29,444 nucleotides of DNA, taken from positions 1 through 29,444 of the forward strand of contig JAYWEL010000035.1 in assembly GCA_043779285.1 (NCBI GenBank), read 5' to 3'. The notes under the pieces were generated by a model. It was not told where the DNA came from. It saw only the letters and a list, made by a program, of their open reading frames with translations, and did no database searches. Made by a program: the position numbers and the translations under genes. The number at the start of each line of letters is the position of its first letter. Position 1 is the first letter of the stretch. Positions 15,332 to 22,958 of this stretch are shown piece by piece. This DNA is from MGR-bin208 sp043779285. GTDB taxonomy: Bacteria; Bacteroidota; Bacteroidia; Chitinophagales; Chitinophagaceae.

Positions 15332-16714
15332 ATGTCCGAACATTTTTCTTCCTTCATTGCAAAAAGTACTATCAAAGCAGCTGATAAAGAACATCGGCGA
15401 AAAATTAATTTCAACATTGGAAAATATAATGCGGTGGTACCCCGCGGAAAAAAACAATTTTTGGATGTAGAATTGGCAAGAGAAAAGGTGAAAAACCTGA
15501 AATGGAAAGCGATTGAAAAGCTGGATAAGAACCTGGAAGAATTTGAAGCAATCATTACAAAACGGGGAGCAAAAGTTATTTGGGCAGAAAATGCACAGCA
15601 GGCTTTAGCTGAAATAAAAAAGATTTGCGAAGAAAAAAATTGCAAATCCATCGTTAAAAGCAAAAGCATGGTGACCGAAGAAATTCACCTGAATGCATTT
15701 TTAGAAGCGCATGGTATTGAAAGTGTAGAAACAGATCTTGGCGAATATATTCAACAGTTGGATGGTGAGCCGCCTTATCATATTGTTACACCGGCGATGC
15801 ATAAAAGCAAAGAAGATGTTGCTAAACTGTTTCATGAAAAGCTTTTTACAGAACCCAATCTTACACCAGAACAACTGACTTTAGTAGCCAGAGAAAAGTT
15901 GCGGAAAAAATATGTGGAAGCAGAAATTGGCGTTACCGGAGCAAACTTCATCATCGCCGATATCGGTGGCATTGCCATTACCGAAAATGAAGGGAATGCC
16001 CGCCTGACCTGCTCCTGGCCAAAAACACATATTGTCATTGTCGGTATCGAAAAAATGATTCCTTCCATGACAGACTTAGCGCTGTTCTGGCCAATGCTTT
16101 CTACTTTCGGTACCGGACAAACTATTACCTCCTACAATACTATTGTAAGCGGCCCAAGGATGGCCGGCGAAACAGATGGCCCGGAAGACATGTATGTTAT
16201 ATTATTGGATAATGGTCGGACCAATATTTTGGCCAACGAAAAAATGCGGGAGAGTTTATATTGTATCCGTTGCGGGGCATGTTTAAATGCTTGTCCGATA
16301 TATAAAAATATTGGTGGGCATGCTTACGAAACGACATATAGTGGTCCCATCGGATCGGTAATTACCCCACACTTAAATGATCTTGGTGATTGGAAACATC
16401 TTAGTAATGCATCATCACTCTGCGGAGCATGCACATCGGTTTGTCCGGTAAAAATAAATCTGCACGAATTATTATTAGAGAACCGCAGTGAAGCCGTAGA
16501 ACAAGGTTATGTTCCTTATGCAGAAAAAATTGCCTGGAAGGCCTGGAAACATGGAATGCTACATCGAAAAATGCTGAATCTGGCAAACGGAAAAATGAAA
16601 ACATGGATTGTAAACTACCTTGTAAAAGATTGGCATAAACAACGGAGCGAATTAAAGTTTCCTCAAAAATCATTCAACCAGCAATGGATTGAAAAATTCG
16701 GGGAAAGAAAATAA
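15332..16714 (+). CDS. lutB: LutB-type iron-sulfur LUD-domain protein
   Basis: A 460-residue LutB/YkgF family protein. The N-terminal LUD domain spans ~70-290 (including SIVKSKSMVTEEIHLNAFLEAHGI, GANFIIADIGGIAITENEGNARL and IVGIEKMIPSMTDLALFWPML). A ferredoxin-like C-terminal part has Cys311, 314, 317 and 321 (CIRCGACLNACP) and Cys364, 367 and 371 (CGACTSVCP). In Bacillus, LutABC oxidise L-lactate to pyruvate, and LutB carries electrons in the membrane-associated complex. Neither lutA nor lutC is adjacent here, so partners must be encoded elsewhere or the protein serves another dehydrogenase. It is probably co-transcribed with the next gene, 21 bases downstream. Confidence 0.9.
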   Translation: MSEHFSSFIAKSTIKAADKEHRRKINFNIGKYNAVVPRGKKQFLDVELAREKVKNLKWKAIEKLDKNLEEFEAIITKRGAKVIWAENAQQALAEIKKICEEKNCKSIVKSKSMVTEEIHLNAFLEAHGIESVETDLGEYIQQLDGEPPYHIVTPAMHKSKEDVAKLFHEKLFTEPNLTPEQLTLVAREKLRKKYVEAEIGVTGANFIIADIGGIAITENEGNARLTCSWPKTHIVIVGIEKMIPSMTDLALFWPMLSTFGTGQTITSYNTIVSGPRMAGETDGPEDMYVILLDNGRTNILANEKMRESLYCIRCGACLNACPIYKNIGGHAYETTYSGPIGSVITPHLNDLGDWKHLSNASSLCGACTSVCPVKINLHELLLENRSEAVEQGYVPYAEKIAWKAWKHGMLHRKMLNLANGKMKTWIVNYLVKDWHKQRSELKFPQKSFNQQWIEKFGERK

Positions 16715-16735
16715 CCTTCGAAAAAAAGCTGCAAC

Positions 16736-18052
16736 TTGCTCATCTATTCAAATTATATTTCTCCCCGTCTTCAATACATAACGGATTTTATTTGTCAGGA
16801 AATATGTATGGATGATTTTGTATTAACGACTGATAAAGCAAGGTTTTTAAATCATGCAGGTGCTAAAATAAATTACAGCAAGGAGCATATTTCTGACGGG
16901 GAGTTTCAAATAACTAATGTTTCCATTCTTTTTGAAAATGAAATCAACGTTCAGCAGATTGATTGTTTCGAATTGAATGGGCAAAAATGTTTTTTTAAAA
17001 CCAATGGTCATTTTCCTTTTGATATTTTTGCGGCGTGTTTTTATTTGTTAAGCCGATACGAAGAATACCTGCCTCATGAGCAGGATGAGTATGGTCGGTT
17101 TGCCCATACCTCTTCGCTGGCATATCAACAGGGCTTTTTAAATCTGCCAATAATTGATTTGTGGCTAGAAGATTTTAAACTATCATTACACGATAAGTTT
17201 CCAACTTTAAAGTTTAAAAAATCAACATTCAACTTTACCCCAACCTACGATATCGACATGGCTTGGTCTTTTATGCATAAAGGATGGAATCGTACAATTG
17301 GCGCCACGTTGAAGGATTTGATAAGTATGAAATGGGGCAGGGTTTTGAAAAGGAACCGAGTGCTTACCGGTATTGAAACAGATCCTTACGATGTTTATGC
17401 ATGGTTGGATGAACTGCATGACAAATACAATCTCAGCCCACATTATTTTTTCCTGATTGCTGAAAAAAATAACCAGTACGATAAAAATATTTCAATCGAT
17501 TCGAAAGCCATGATGGATTTAATTATCCAACACGATAAAAAATATAAAGTAGGCATTCATCCGTCCTGGCAAAGTGGGAATAACATAGGGATAATTAAGA
17601 ATGAAATTCTTCAATTGGTGAAAATTGCCGAAGAAAAAATTGATACGTCACGACAACACTACATTCGGTTTACTCTTCCCGAGACTTTTCAGCTTTTAAT
17701 TAAAGCAGGCATTCAAACAGATTATTCGATGGGTTATGGTAGTATCAATGGTTTCAGGGCTTCCACTTCAAAATATTTTTACTGGTATGATCTGAAAAAT
17801 GAATTACAAACTAATTTATTATTAGCCCCATTTTGTTTCATGGATGCCAATTCTTTTTATGAACAGAAGTTAACTGCAGAACAGGCATTGGATGAATTAC
17901 GGCACTATTTTCAAGTATTAAAATCATTGAATGGAAATTTAGTAACGGTTTGGCATAACACCATTCTTGGTTCGGATAGCATGTTTAAAGATTGGAAAGA
18001 ATTGTATGAAAAGTTTGTTTGTGAAGTAGCAGAGTATATTAATAAACAATAG
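16736..18052 (+). CDS. DUF7033 / NodB-like polysaccharide deacetylase family protein
   Basis: A 438-residue protein. The N-terminal ~160 residues resemble the DUF7033 domain found before deacetylase folds in Bacteroidota (FDIFAACFYLLSRYEEYL near 95-112). The remainder is a NodB-like barrel, with TPTYDIDMAW at 168-177 (Asp172, Asp174) and GIHPSW at 273-278 (His275). The second His of the usual HxxxH metal motif is absent. The metal site is therefore divergent, and deacetylation of a polysaccharide is only a family-level guess. No signal peptide is visible. The start that matches relatives is TTG at 16736 (MLIYSNYISPRLQYI). Its stop lies only three bases from the stop of the convergent EamA gene. 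Confidence 0.82.
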   Translation: MLIYSNYISPRLQYITDFICQEICMDDFVLTTDKARFLNHAGAKINYSKEHISDGEFQITNVSILFENEINVQQIDCFELNGQKCFFKTNGHFPFDIFAACFYLLSRYEEYLPHEQDEYGRFAHTSSLAYQQGFLNLPIIDLWLEDFKLSLHDKFPTLKFKKSTFNFTPTYDIDMAWSFMHKGWNRTIGATLKDLISMKWGRVLKRNRVLTGIETDPYDVYAWLDELHDKYNLSPHYFFLIAEKNNQYDKNISIDSKAMMDLIIQHDKKYKVGIHPSWQSGNNIGIIKNEILQLVKIAEEKIDTSRQHYIRFTLPETFQLLIKAGIQTDYSMGYGSINGFRASTSKYFYWYDLKNELQTNLLLAPFCFMDANSFYEQKLTAEQALDELRHYFQVLKSLNGNLVTVWHNTILGSDSMFKDWKELYEKFVCEVAEYINKQ

Positions 18053-18055
18053 CCT

Positions 18056-19027
18056 TTAAGCTCTTTGCGATTTATTGACCAGGTAAACTCCATATAGAGT
18101 CACCAGTCCTCCGACCGCAATAAAAATGGTTAATTTTTCCTGAAAAATCAGCCAGCCCAATAAAACGGCTACCATTGGATTTACATAAGCATAAATGGAA
18201 ACTTGTTCTGTTGCCAGATTTTGTAATGCATACAAATAAGCTACAAATGCTAAAATGGAGCCGAATATGACCAGGTAGGCAATAGCGGCCCAGGATTCCC
18301 AGGGAATGTCTGCAATAGGAATTGCCAGGTTAGTAAATTCTGTAAATGAAGTGAGGCCGATACCGGCAATGAACATTTGTAAACCAAGACTGAAATAAGG
18401 ATTGAAATTTACGGCATGTTTCTTCGTGTACAAAGTTCCAAATGCCCATGTCAATGTTGCTGTCAATGAAAGAAAAATTCCAAATCGAAAATCAGCGATT
18501 AAAAAATCTGAAAGGTGTTCGTAAAAAATAATACAAACTCCACCAAAACCAAATAATAATCCGACGACAGCTTTGGGAGCAAACATGGAATTTTTTGAAA
18601 ACAGCGCAATTACAACCATCCATAATGGGAAAATAGCACCAATGATGGAGGCAAGTCCCGCACTGATATATTTTACACCCCATGTGGAAAGGGCATTACT
18701 GAAAACAAAATTTAATATGCATAATATCATAATAGGGCCCCAGTCTTTTTTGCCGGGAAGTTTTGCTCCTTTTACAATGAAAAATAGCATATAACAAAAA
18801 CCGCCAATCAATTGCCGGATACCCGCCATTTGTAAAGCAGGCATTTGCTGTACGGCTATTTTCGAAGCAACCCATGTAGTGCCCCATAATATACAAACCA
18901 AACTCAACGCAAACAGTGCTTTTGTTCTGGTTCCTTTTTTGCGTATATGCAACGGGTTAACAGCAGAAAGGTTTTCTTTTGTTAAGCCAATGAATTGGAA
19001 TGTTTTTAAAAGTTTTAATCGTAGCAT
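18056..19027 (-). CDS. EamA/DMT-family membrane transporter
   Basis: A 323-residue member of the drug/metabolite transporter superfamily with about ten hydrophobic segments in two EamA halves. The first begins ALFALSLVCILWGTTWVASKIAV near residue 38, and the second begins TLTWAFGTLYTKKHAVNFNP near the middle. The substrate cannot be told from sequence; relatives export amino acids or metabolites. The ATG at 19027 adds about 36 basic residues before the first helix, and a TTG codon at Leu27 (LHIRKKGTRTKALF) is an alternative start. It sits eight bases after purH on the same strand, so the two are probably co-transcribed, and export of a purine-related metabolite is possible but unproven. There is no terminator before the convergent neighbour. 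Confidence 0.88.
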   Translation of the reverse strand: MLRLKLLKTFQFIGLTKENLSAVNPLHIRKKGTRTKALFALSLVCILWGTTWVASKIAVQQMPALQMAGIRQLIGGFCYMLFFIVKGAKLPGKKDWGPIMILCILNFVFSNALSTWGVKYISAGLASIIGAIFPLWMVVIALFSKNSMFAPKAVVGLLFGFGGVCIIFYEHLSDFLIADFRFGIFLSLTATLTWAFGTLYTKKHAVNFNPYFSLGLQMFIAGIGLTSFTEFTNLAIPIADIPWESWAAIAYLVIFGSILAFVAYLYALQNLATEQVSIYAYVNPMVAVLLGWLIFQEKLTIFIAVGGLVTLYGVYLVNKSQRA

Positions 19028-19035
19028 TTAATTTA

Positions 19036-20697
19036 TCAGTGCTTGAAGTGACGCATACCTGTCATCACCATGGCTAGGTTATTTTGAACACAATAGTCAA
19101 TCGAATCTTTGTCACGGATAGATCCACCCGGCTGAATGAATGCTTCGATACCTGCTTCATGACTCAGTTTCACACAATCGTCAAAAGGGAAAAATGCATC
19201 ACTTGCCAAAACAGAACCTTTTAAATCGAAACTGAATTGTGAAGCTTTTTCTATGGCTTGTCTTAAAGCATCAATCCGGCTAGTCTGTCCACATCCTTTG
19301 CCAATCAGTTGTTTGTTTTTTACTAAAGCAATTGCATTTGATTTAAGATGTTTGCATACGAGGTTTGCAAAATCAAGATCAGCTTTTTCTGTTTCCGTTG
19401 TTAACCGGCCACCGGCCTCTTTCCATGCTGCAAAATTTCCTTCATCCGTATCCTGAGATAGTGTTCCATTCAACAATGATTTTACAATTTTATTTCCTTT
19501 TTTATATCCGGGTTTCAATTGAAGTAAGATGCGGTTCTTTTTTTGTTTAAGAATATCCAGGGCATCGACCGAAAAAGAATGGGCAATCAAAACTTCAAAA
19601 AATATTTCACTGATCATTTCGGCAGTGGTTTTATCTATTTCTGTATTACAAATTAATACGCCTCCGAATGCACTTTCCGGATCACCGGCCAATGCATCTT
19701 TCCAAGCATCCGCAACATTTGGTCTAGCCGCAATACCACAAACATTAGTATGTTTGAAAATAGAAAATACGGCCCCCCCTCCCCCCATTGGGATTGTTTG
19801 GAAAGTTTCTGAAAATTCGGATGTTTTAGTATTAGAAGAATTATCAATAAGCTGGCTTTGTGTATAGCTAAGCCTCTCCTTGGGAGGTCCGCCCGGATGA
19901 ATCATTCGGACGGGGGCTTGGGAAGGCAAGAATTCTGCAATCAGTTGAATGGCTGCATCTACATCTACCAAGTTATTATAAGAAAGTTCTTTACCATGTA
20001 TTTGTATGAAAATGTCATCCAGGTTTCCACTGAAAACTGCCTGTTGATGCGGGTTTTCGCCGTAGCGTAATATTTTTTCCTGATCTATGTTTCTTGGTTC
20101 AAATGATTTTTTTGAATCAAAATAATTAGAGATAGCAATATCGTATTGAGTCACCACTTCAAATGCTTTGATGGCCATTTCACGACGTTGTTCTATGCTA
20201 GTTGATCCTTGTTGATCTATTAAAATCTGCAACAGATTGGGATAACTGTTTTTATTTGCGATAACAGCAACATGTTTGAAGTTTTTTGCTGCAGCCCGAA
20301 TCATAGAAGGGCCACCAATATCAATTTTTTCAATAATTAAATTTTCGTCAGTGGTGCTGGCAACCGTTTCTTCAAAAGGATACAGATCAACAATGACCAA
20401 ATCAATAATCGGAATTTCGTATTGTTTCATTTCCCGGATATCCGATTCATTTTCCCTACGACCTAAAATGCCGCCAAAAACATTGGGATGCAAAGTTTTT
20501 ACCCGGCCTCCCAAAATGGAAGGAAAAGAGGTGAGGTCTTCTACAGGAACAACAGCAATGCCAAGGGTTTCAATAAACTCTTGTGTGCCGCCGGTAGAGT
20601 AAATAGTGATGCCTGATTGATGCAATTGTTTCACAATGGGCTCAAGACCATCTTTATAATAAACAGAGATAAGGGCTGATTGTATTTTTTCAGTCAT
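19036..20697 (-). CDS. purH: bifunctional AICAR formyltransferase / IMP cyclohydrolase with in-frame insertion
   Basis: PurH performs the last two steps of IMP synthesis: formylation of AICAR with 10-formyl-THF, then ring closure. The IMP cyclohydrolase domain covers ~1-200 (STGGTQEFIE at 34-43, GRVKTLHPNVFGGIL at 64-78, IDIGGPSMIRAAAKNF at 125-140). The AICAR transformylase domain follows, with RYGENPHQQAVF (211-222), the catalytic Lys315-His316 pair, GDPESAFGG (338-346) and the C-terminal FFPFDD and QPGGSIRD motifs. The protein is 553 residues against about 510 for the family. The excess is residues 257-308, an insertion described separately, six residues before Lys315-His316. Both domains read through without frameshift and keep their catalytic residues, so the enzyme is probably active. 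Confidence 0.95.
   Translation of the reverse strand: MTEKIQSALISVYYKDGLEPIVKQLHQSGITIYSTGGTQEFIETLGIAVVPVEDLTSFPSILGGRVKTLHPNVFGGILGRRENESDIREMKQYEIPIIDLVIVDLYPFEETVASTTDENLIIEKIDIGGPSMIRAAAKNFKHVAVIANKNSYPNLLQILIDQQGSTSIEQRREMAIKAFEVVTQYDIAISNYFDSKKSFEPRNIDQEKILRYGENPHQQAVFSGNLDDIFIQIHGKELSYNNLVDVDAAIQLIAEFLPSQAPVRMIHPGGPPKERLSYTQSQLIDNSSNTKTSEFSETFQTIPMGGGGAVFSIFKHTNVCGIAARPNVADAWKDALAGDPESAFGGVLICNTEIDKTTAEMISEIFFEVLIAHSFSVDALDILKQKKNRILLQLKPGYKKGNKIVKSLLNGTLSQDTDEGNFAAWKEAGGRLTTETEKADLDFANLVCKHLKSNAIALVKNKQLIGKGCGQTSRIDALRQAIEKASQFSFDLKGSVLASDAFFPFDDCVKLSHEAGIEAFIQPGGSIRDKDSIDYCVQNNLAMVMTGMRHFKH
19774..19929 (-). repeat. palindrome-rich in-frame insertion in purH, probable mobile short element
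   Basis: This stretch codes for PurH residues 257-308 (from LPSQAPVRMIHPGGPPKE to TIPMGGGG), where related enzymes have only a few linker residues. Its base composition differs from its surroundings. One end (coding strand) has CCCAAGCCCCCGTCCG. Near-palindromes follow around CCGAATGATTCATCCGG and CCTCCCAAGGAGAGG, with an AT-rich centre. The other end has six G, an A and seven G. GC-rich palindromic pieces at both ends suggest a short non-autonomous element tolerated inside a gene, like the Rickettsia palindromic elements. I see no second copy in the window, so the mobile interpretation is inference; exact borders are uncertain by a few codons. Confidence 0.6.
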
Positions 20698-20739
20698 GAC
20701 AAAATGTATGATTTATAAGATAACTGACTTGGGAAGCTG

Positions 20740-20747
20740 CAAACCTA
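20740..20747 (-). promoter_or_regulatory. promoter -7 element (TAGGTTTG) for purH
   Basis: On the minus strand TAGGTTTG matches TAnnTTTG exactly, with a T-rich GGTTTTTA 19-24 bases further upstream in the -33 position. Transcription would start near 20733, giving a leader of about 36 bases before the purH ATG at 20697. Confidence 0.5.
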
Positions 20748-20826
20748 CACTTATTTAATGGCCCTTAAAAACCGATAAACAAATAATTAAGCGACTTCAT
20801 GATAACTTAACATTGAATCAAGGCAG

Positions 20827-22905
20827 TTAATAAATATTTGTGATGTAAGCACCTTTTTCAATGGTATAGAAAAATGGAATTTTTTCAGCATCACAATCTG
20901 CTTTCCAGAATTTTACCTTCCATTCGGGCACCGAGCCATCAGCAATTACTTGTTTTATGTTGAATTGTTTCAGTAGGTTTTTAATATAAAGTGTTGGGTT
21001 CTTCGAAATAATCAGGAAATCAATGGATGGCTTTATTGCTGATTTTGGGAAAGTTAAATTCTGGTCGTATAGCATAATTTTCTTTGATCCGAGTTGAATG
21101 AGATTTCCGGAAAAATGAAAGTCCGATGCTGAAACCCTTTGTTGGATCCGGGAAGGTTTCAAATGAAAATTACGTAAGAAACCTTCTTTTCTTAATTCTT
21201 CATCGCCGATAAAAAAATATTTACGGCCTTCAATAATGTCAATAGCCTTGTGTTGTGGCACATTATATACAATCAGTTTTTTACTATCGTTGGCTTTTGT
21301 AAAAGAAATAGTTCTTAAAAAAATAAGGCAGAAGAAAGTAATTATTCCGAACTGCAATCCTCTGCGGTCTTTTTCCAATAACCAATATGCCATGGCTGCA
21401 ATTGTAAACAGCAACAGGAAAGTTTGCGGAATAGTTAAATAAATACTTTCCCAAAGTGAAAAAGGGAGAAGCTCCGTTTTTTCAATATGGGTATTCAAAA
21501 ACCAAATCATTTTGGTTAATGCTTGCCCAATAATTAACGCAAGTGGTTTAATAAATGAAACAATACAAAGTAGGATCTCTCCAATAAGAATCAACGTGGA
21601 AAGAGGTACGGCAATAAAATTGGTTATTAAAAAATAATTTGGAAACTGATGAAAATGATAAAGACTAACCGGTGTGGTTAAAAGTTGCGCTGCAAGAGTT
21701 ACCGCATTCAATTTCCAGAAATAGTCGACCAGTTTATTTTTAAAATAAAACCAATGATAAATCGGTTGAACAAAAAGAATGATACTTAATACAGCGGCAT
21801 AGGATAGTTGAAAACCCACATCCCAAAGCCAGTAAGGATTGTATAACAATAATAAAAAAGCAGAAATAGCCAGTGTGTTGTAAATATTTGTTTTTCGGGA
21901 GAGGCTATCACCGATTGCAATACAAGTAAACATGACCGCCGCACGGGTTATGGATGGCTGTCCACCTGCTAATAAACTGAATATCCATAAGGATGATATG
22001 ATTAACAGGGCGTATAAAAAGCGAAACTGTTTTCTTTTTTTCAATGGATTTAGTGCAAGCGTTAATAACCAGTAAATGATGCCAAGATGCAGGCCGGAAA
22101 TGGCGATGATATGCACTACCCCGGTATTGGAATACGATTGTACAAGGGTTTTATCCAGGTCGTTTTTATAGCCGATCAGTAATGCTTCGGCTAATCCGGC
22201 TTCTTTAGCAGATGTAATATTCGTTCGGATAATTTGTAAAACTTTTGCCTGAATAGTTAATAAAAAATTACCCAATGCGGTTTCATTCTTTTGTGGGAGA
22301 ATGACCATTTCATCTGATTTCAAATACAACTGATGAGTGATGCCTCCAAAAAGACAATATCTTTTATAATCAAATCCACCCGGGTTTCCGGAGTTTTTAA
22401 TTTCCTGTAGGGGTTTTCTGAATGCGATAACAGAACCATATTTCAACACCAAGCTTAGCGAATCTTTCTTAAAGTAGATAATCATTTTGCCTTTTACGCT
22501 ATATGATTTTGTATCGTTTTTTAAAAAAAGAACATGGGCAATTGCTTTTAATGACTTTGTTTTTTCTATCGGATTTTCTGCTAAAGAAACAATCAAGGTA
22601 GATTCCTGCTTCAAGTTAAAACCAAACCAAGAAGGATCGTTTTTAATAGTATTATGCCAGGTAAGTATTGCGCCAACTGAAATAAAAATAACGGTTATAC
22701 ATAATCCGGTAATCCAGCTTGATCGGAATTTATGAAATAGAGGCAGAAGAAAAAAAATACTAAGGATAACGGAAAAAAAAAGGAGTATAGAATGCCAGAT
22801 GAATAATTCAATCGGGCAATGCCATTGAAGTAAAATACCTGCAATGAGTGGAAAAAGCAGGCGCAGAAAAGGAATTTTTTTCCATAAATAAATAACCGGC
22901 AACAT
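20827..22905 (-). CDS. comEC: ComEC/Rec2-family DNA uptake channel protein
   Basis: ComEC forms the inner-membrane channel through which single-stranded DNA enters in transformation. The 692 residues contain N-terminal membrane helices (~15-85) and a DUF4131-like soluble part (~95-200, NPGGFDYKRY at 174-183). The competence core has GVVHIIAISGLHLGI (262-276) and GGQPSITRAAVMFT, among many membrane segments to ~510. A short C-terminal soluble region (~560-692) lacks the HxHxDH metal motif of the metallo-beta-lactamase domain that many ComEC proteins carry, so any nuclease step must come from elsewhere. It begins 53 bases after carB and may share its transcript. A hairpin surrounds the start codon. 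Confidence 0.92.
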   Translation of the reverse strand: MLPVIYLWKKIPFLRLLFPLIAGILLQWHCPIELFIWHSILLFFSVILSIFFLLPLFHKFRSSWITGLCITVIFISVGAILTWHNTIKNDPSWFGFNLKQESTLIVSLAENPIEKTKSLKAIAHVLFLKNDTKSYSVKGKMIIYFKKDSLSLVLKYGSVIAFRKPLQEIKNSGNPGGFDYKRYCLFGGITHQLYLKSDEMVILPQKNETALGNFLLTIQAKVLQIIRTNITSAKEAGLAEALLIGYKNDLDKTLVQSYSNTGVVHIIAISGLHLGIIYWLLTLALNPLKKRKQFRFLYALLIISSLWIFSLLAGGQPSITRAAVMFTCIAIGDSLSRKTNIYNTLAISAFLLLLYNPYWLWDVGFQLSYAAVLSIILFVQPIYHWFYFKNKLVDYFWKLNAVTLAAQLLTTPVSLYHFHQFPNYFLITNFIAVPLSTLILIGEILLCIVSFIKPLALIIGQALTKMIWFLNTHIEKTELLPFSLWESIYLTIPQTFLLLFTIAAMAYWLLEKDRRGLQFGIITFFCLIFLRTISFTKANDSKKLIVYNVPQHKAIDIIEGRKYFFIGDEELRKEGFLRNFHLKPSRIQQRVSASDFHFSGNLIQLGSKKIMLYDQNLTFPKSAIKPSIDFLIISKNPTLYIKNLLKQFNIKQVIADGSVPEWKVKFWKADCDAEKIPFFYTIEKGAYITNIY

Positions 22906-22926
22906 TTATTAAAAATACTGCCGGTT
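22894..22926. promoter_or_regulatory. hairpin enclosing the comEC start codon
   Basis: Perfect 8-base arms AACCGGCA (22894-22901) and TGCCGGTT (22919-22926) enclose 17 bases that contain the comEC ATG (22903-22905) and its ribosome-binding zone. The downstream arm covers codons 2-4. In RNA this would put the initiation region in a loop. It lacks a T run and lies inside the gene start, so it is not a usual terminator. Confidence 0.45.
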
Positions 22927-22958
22927 GAAACTAATGTCAATACACGACCGAAAATAAT

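Noticed and set aside
16401..16673. Antisense open frame of 90 codons opposite lutB
   Set aside because: It is a frame shadow of the Fe-S region of lutB, with no family resemblance.
19775..19795. G-quadruplex regulatory element in purH
   Set aside because: The run of six G, A, seven G could fold this way, but it lies inside the coding insertion and nothing supports a regulatory role. It is treated as part of the inserted element.
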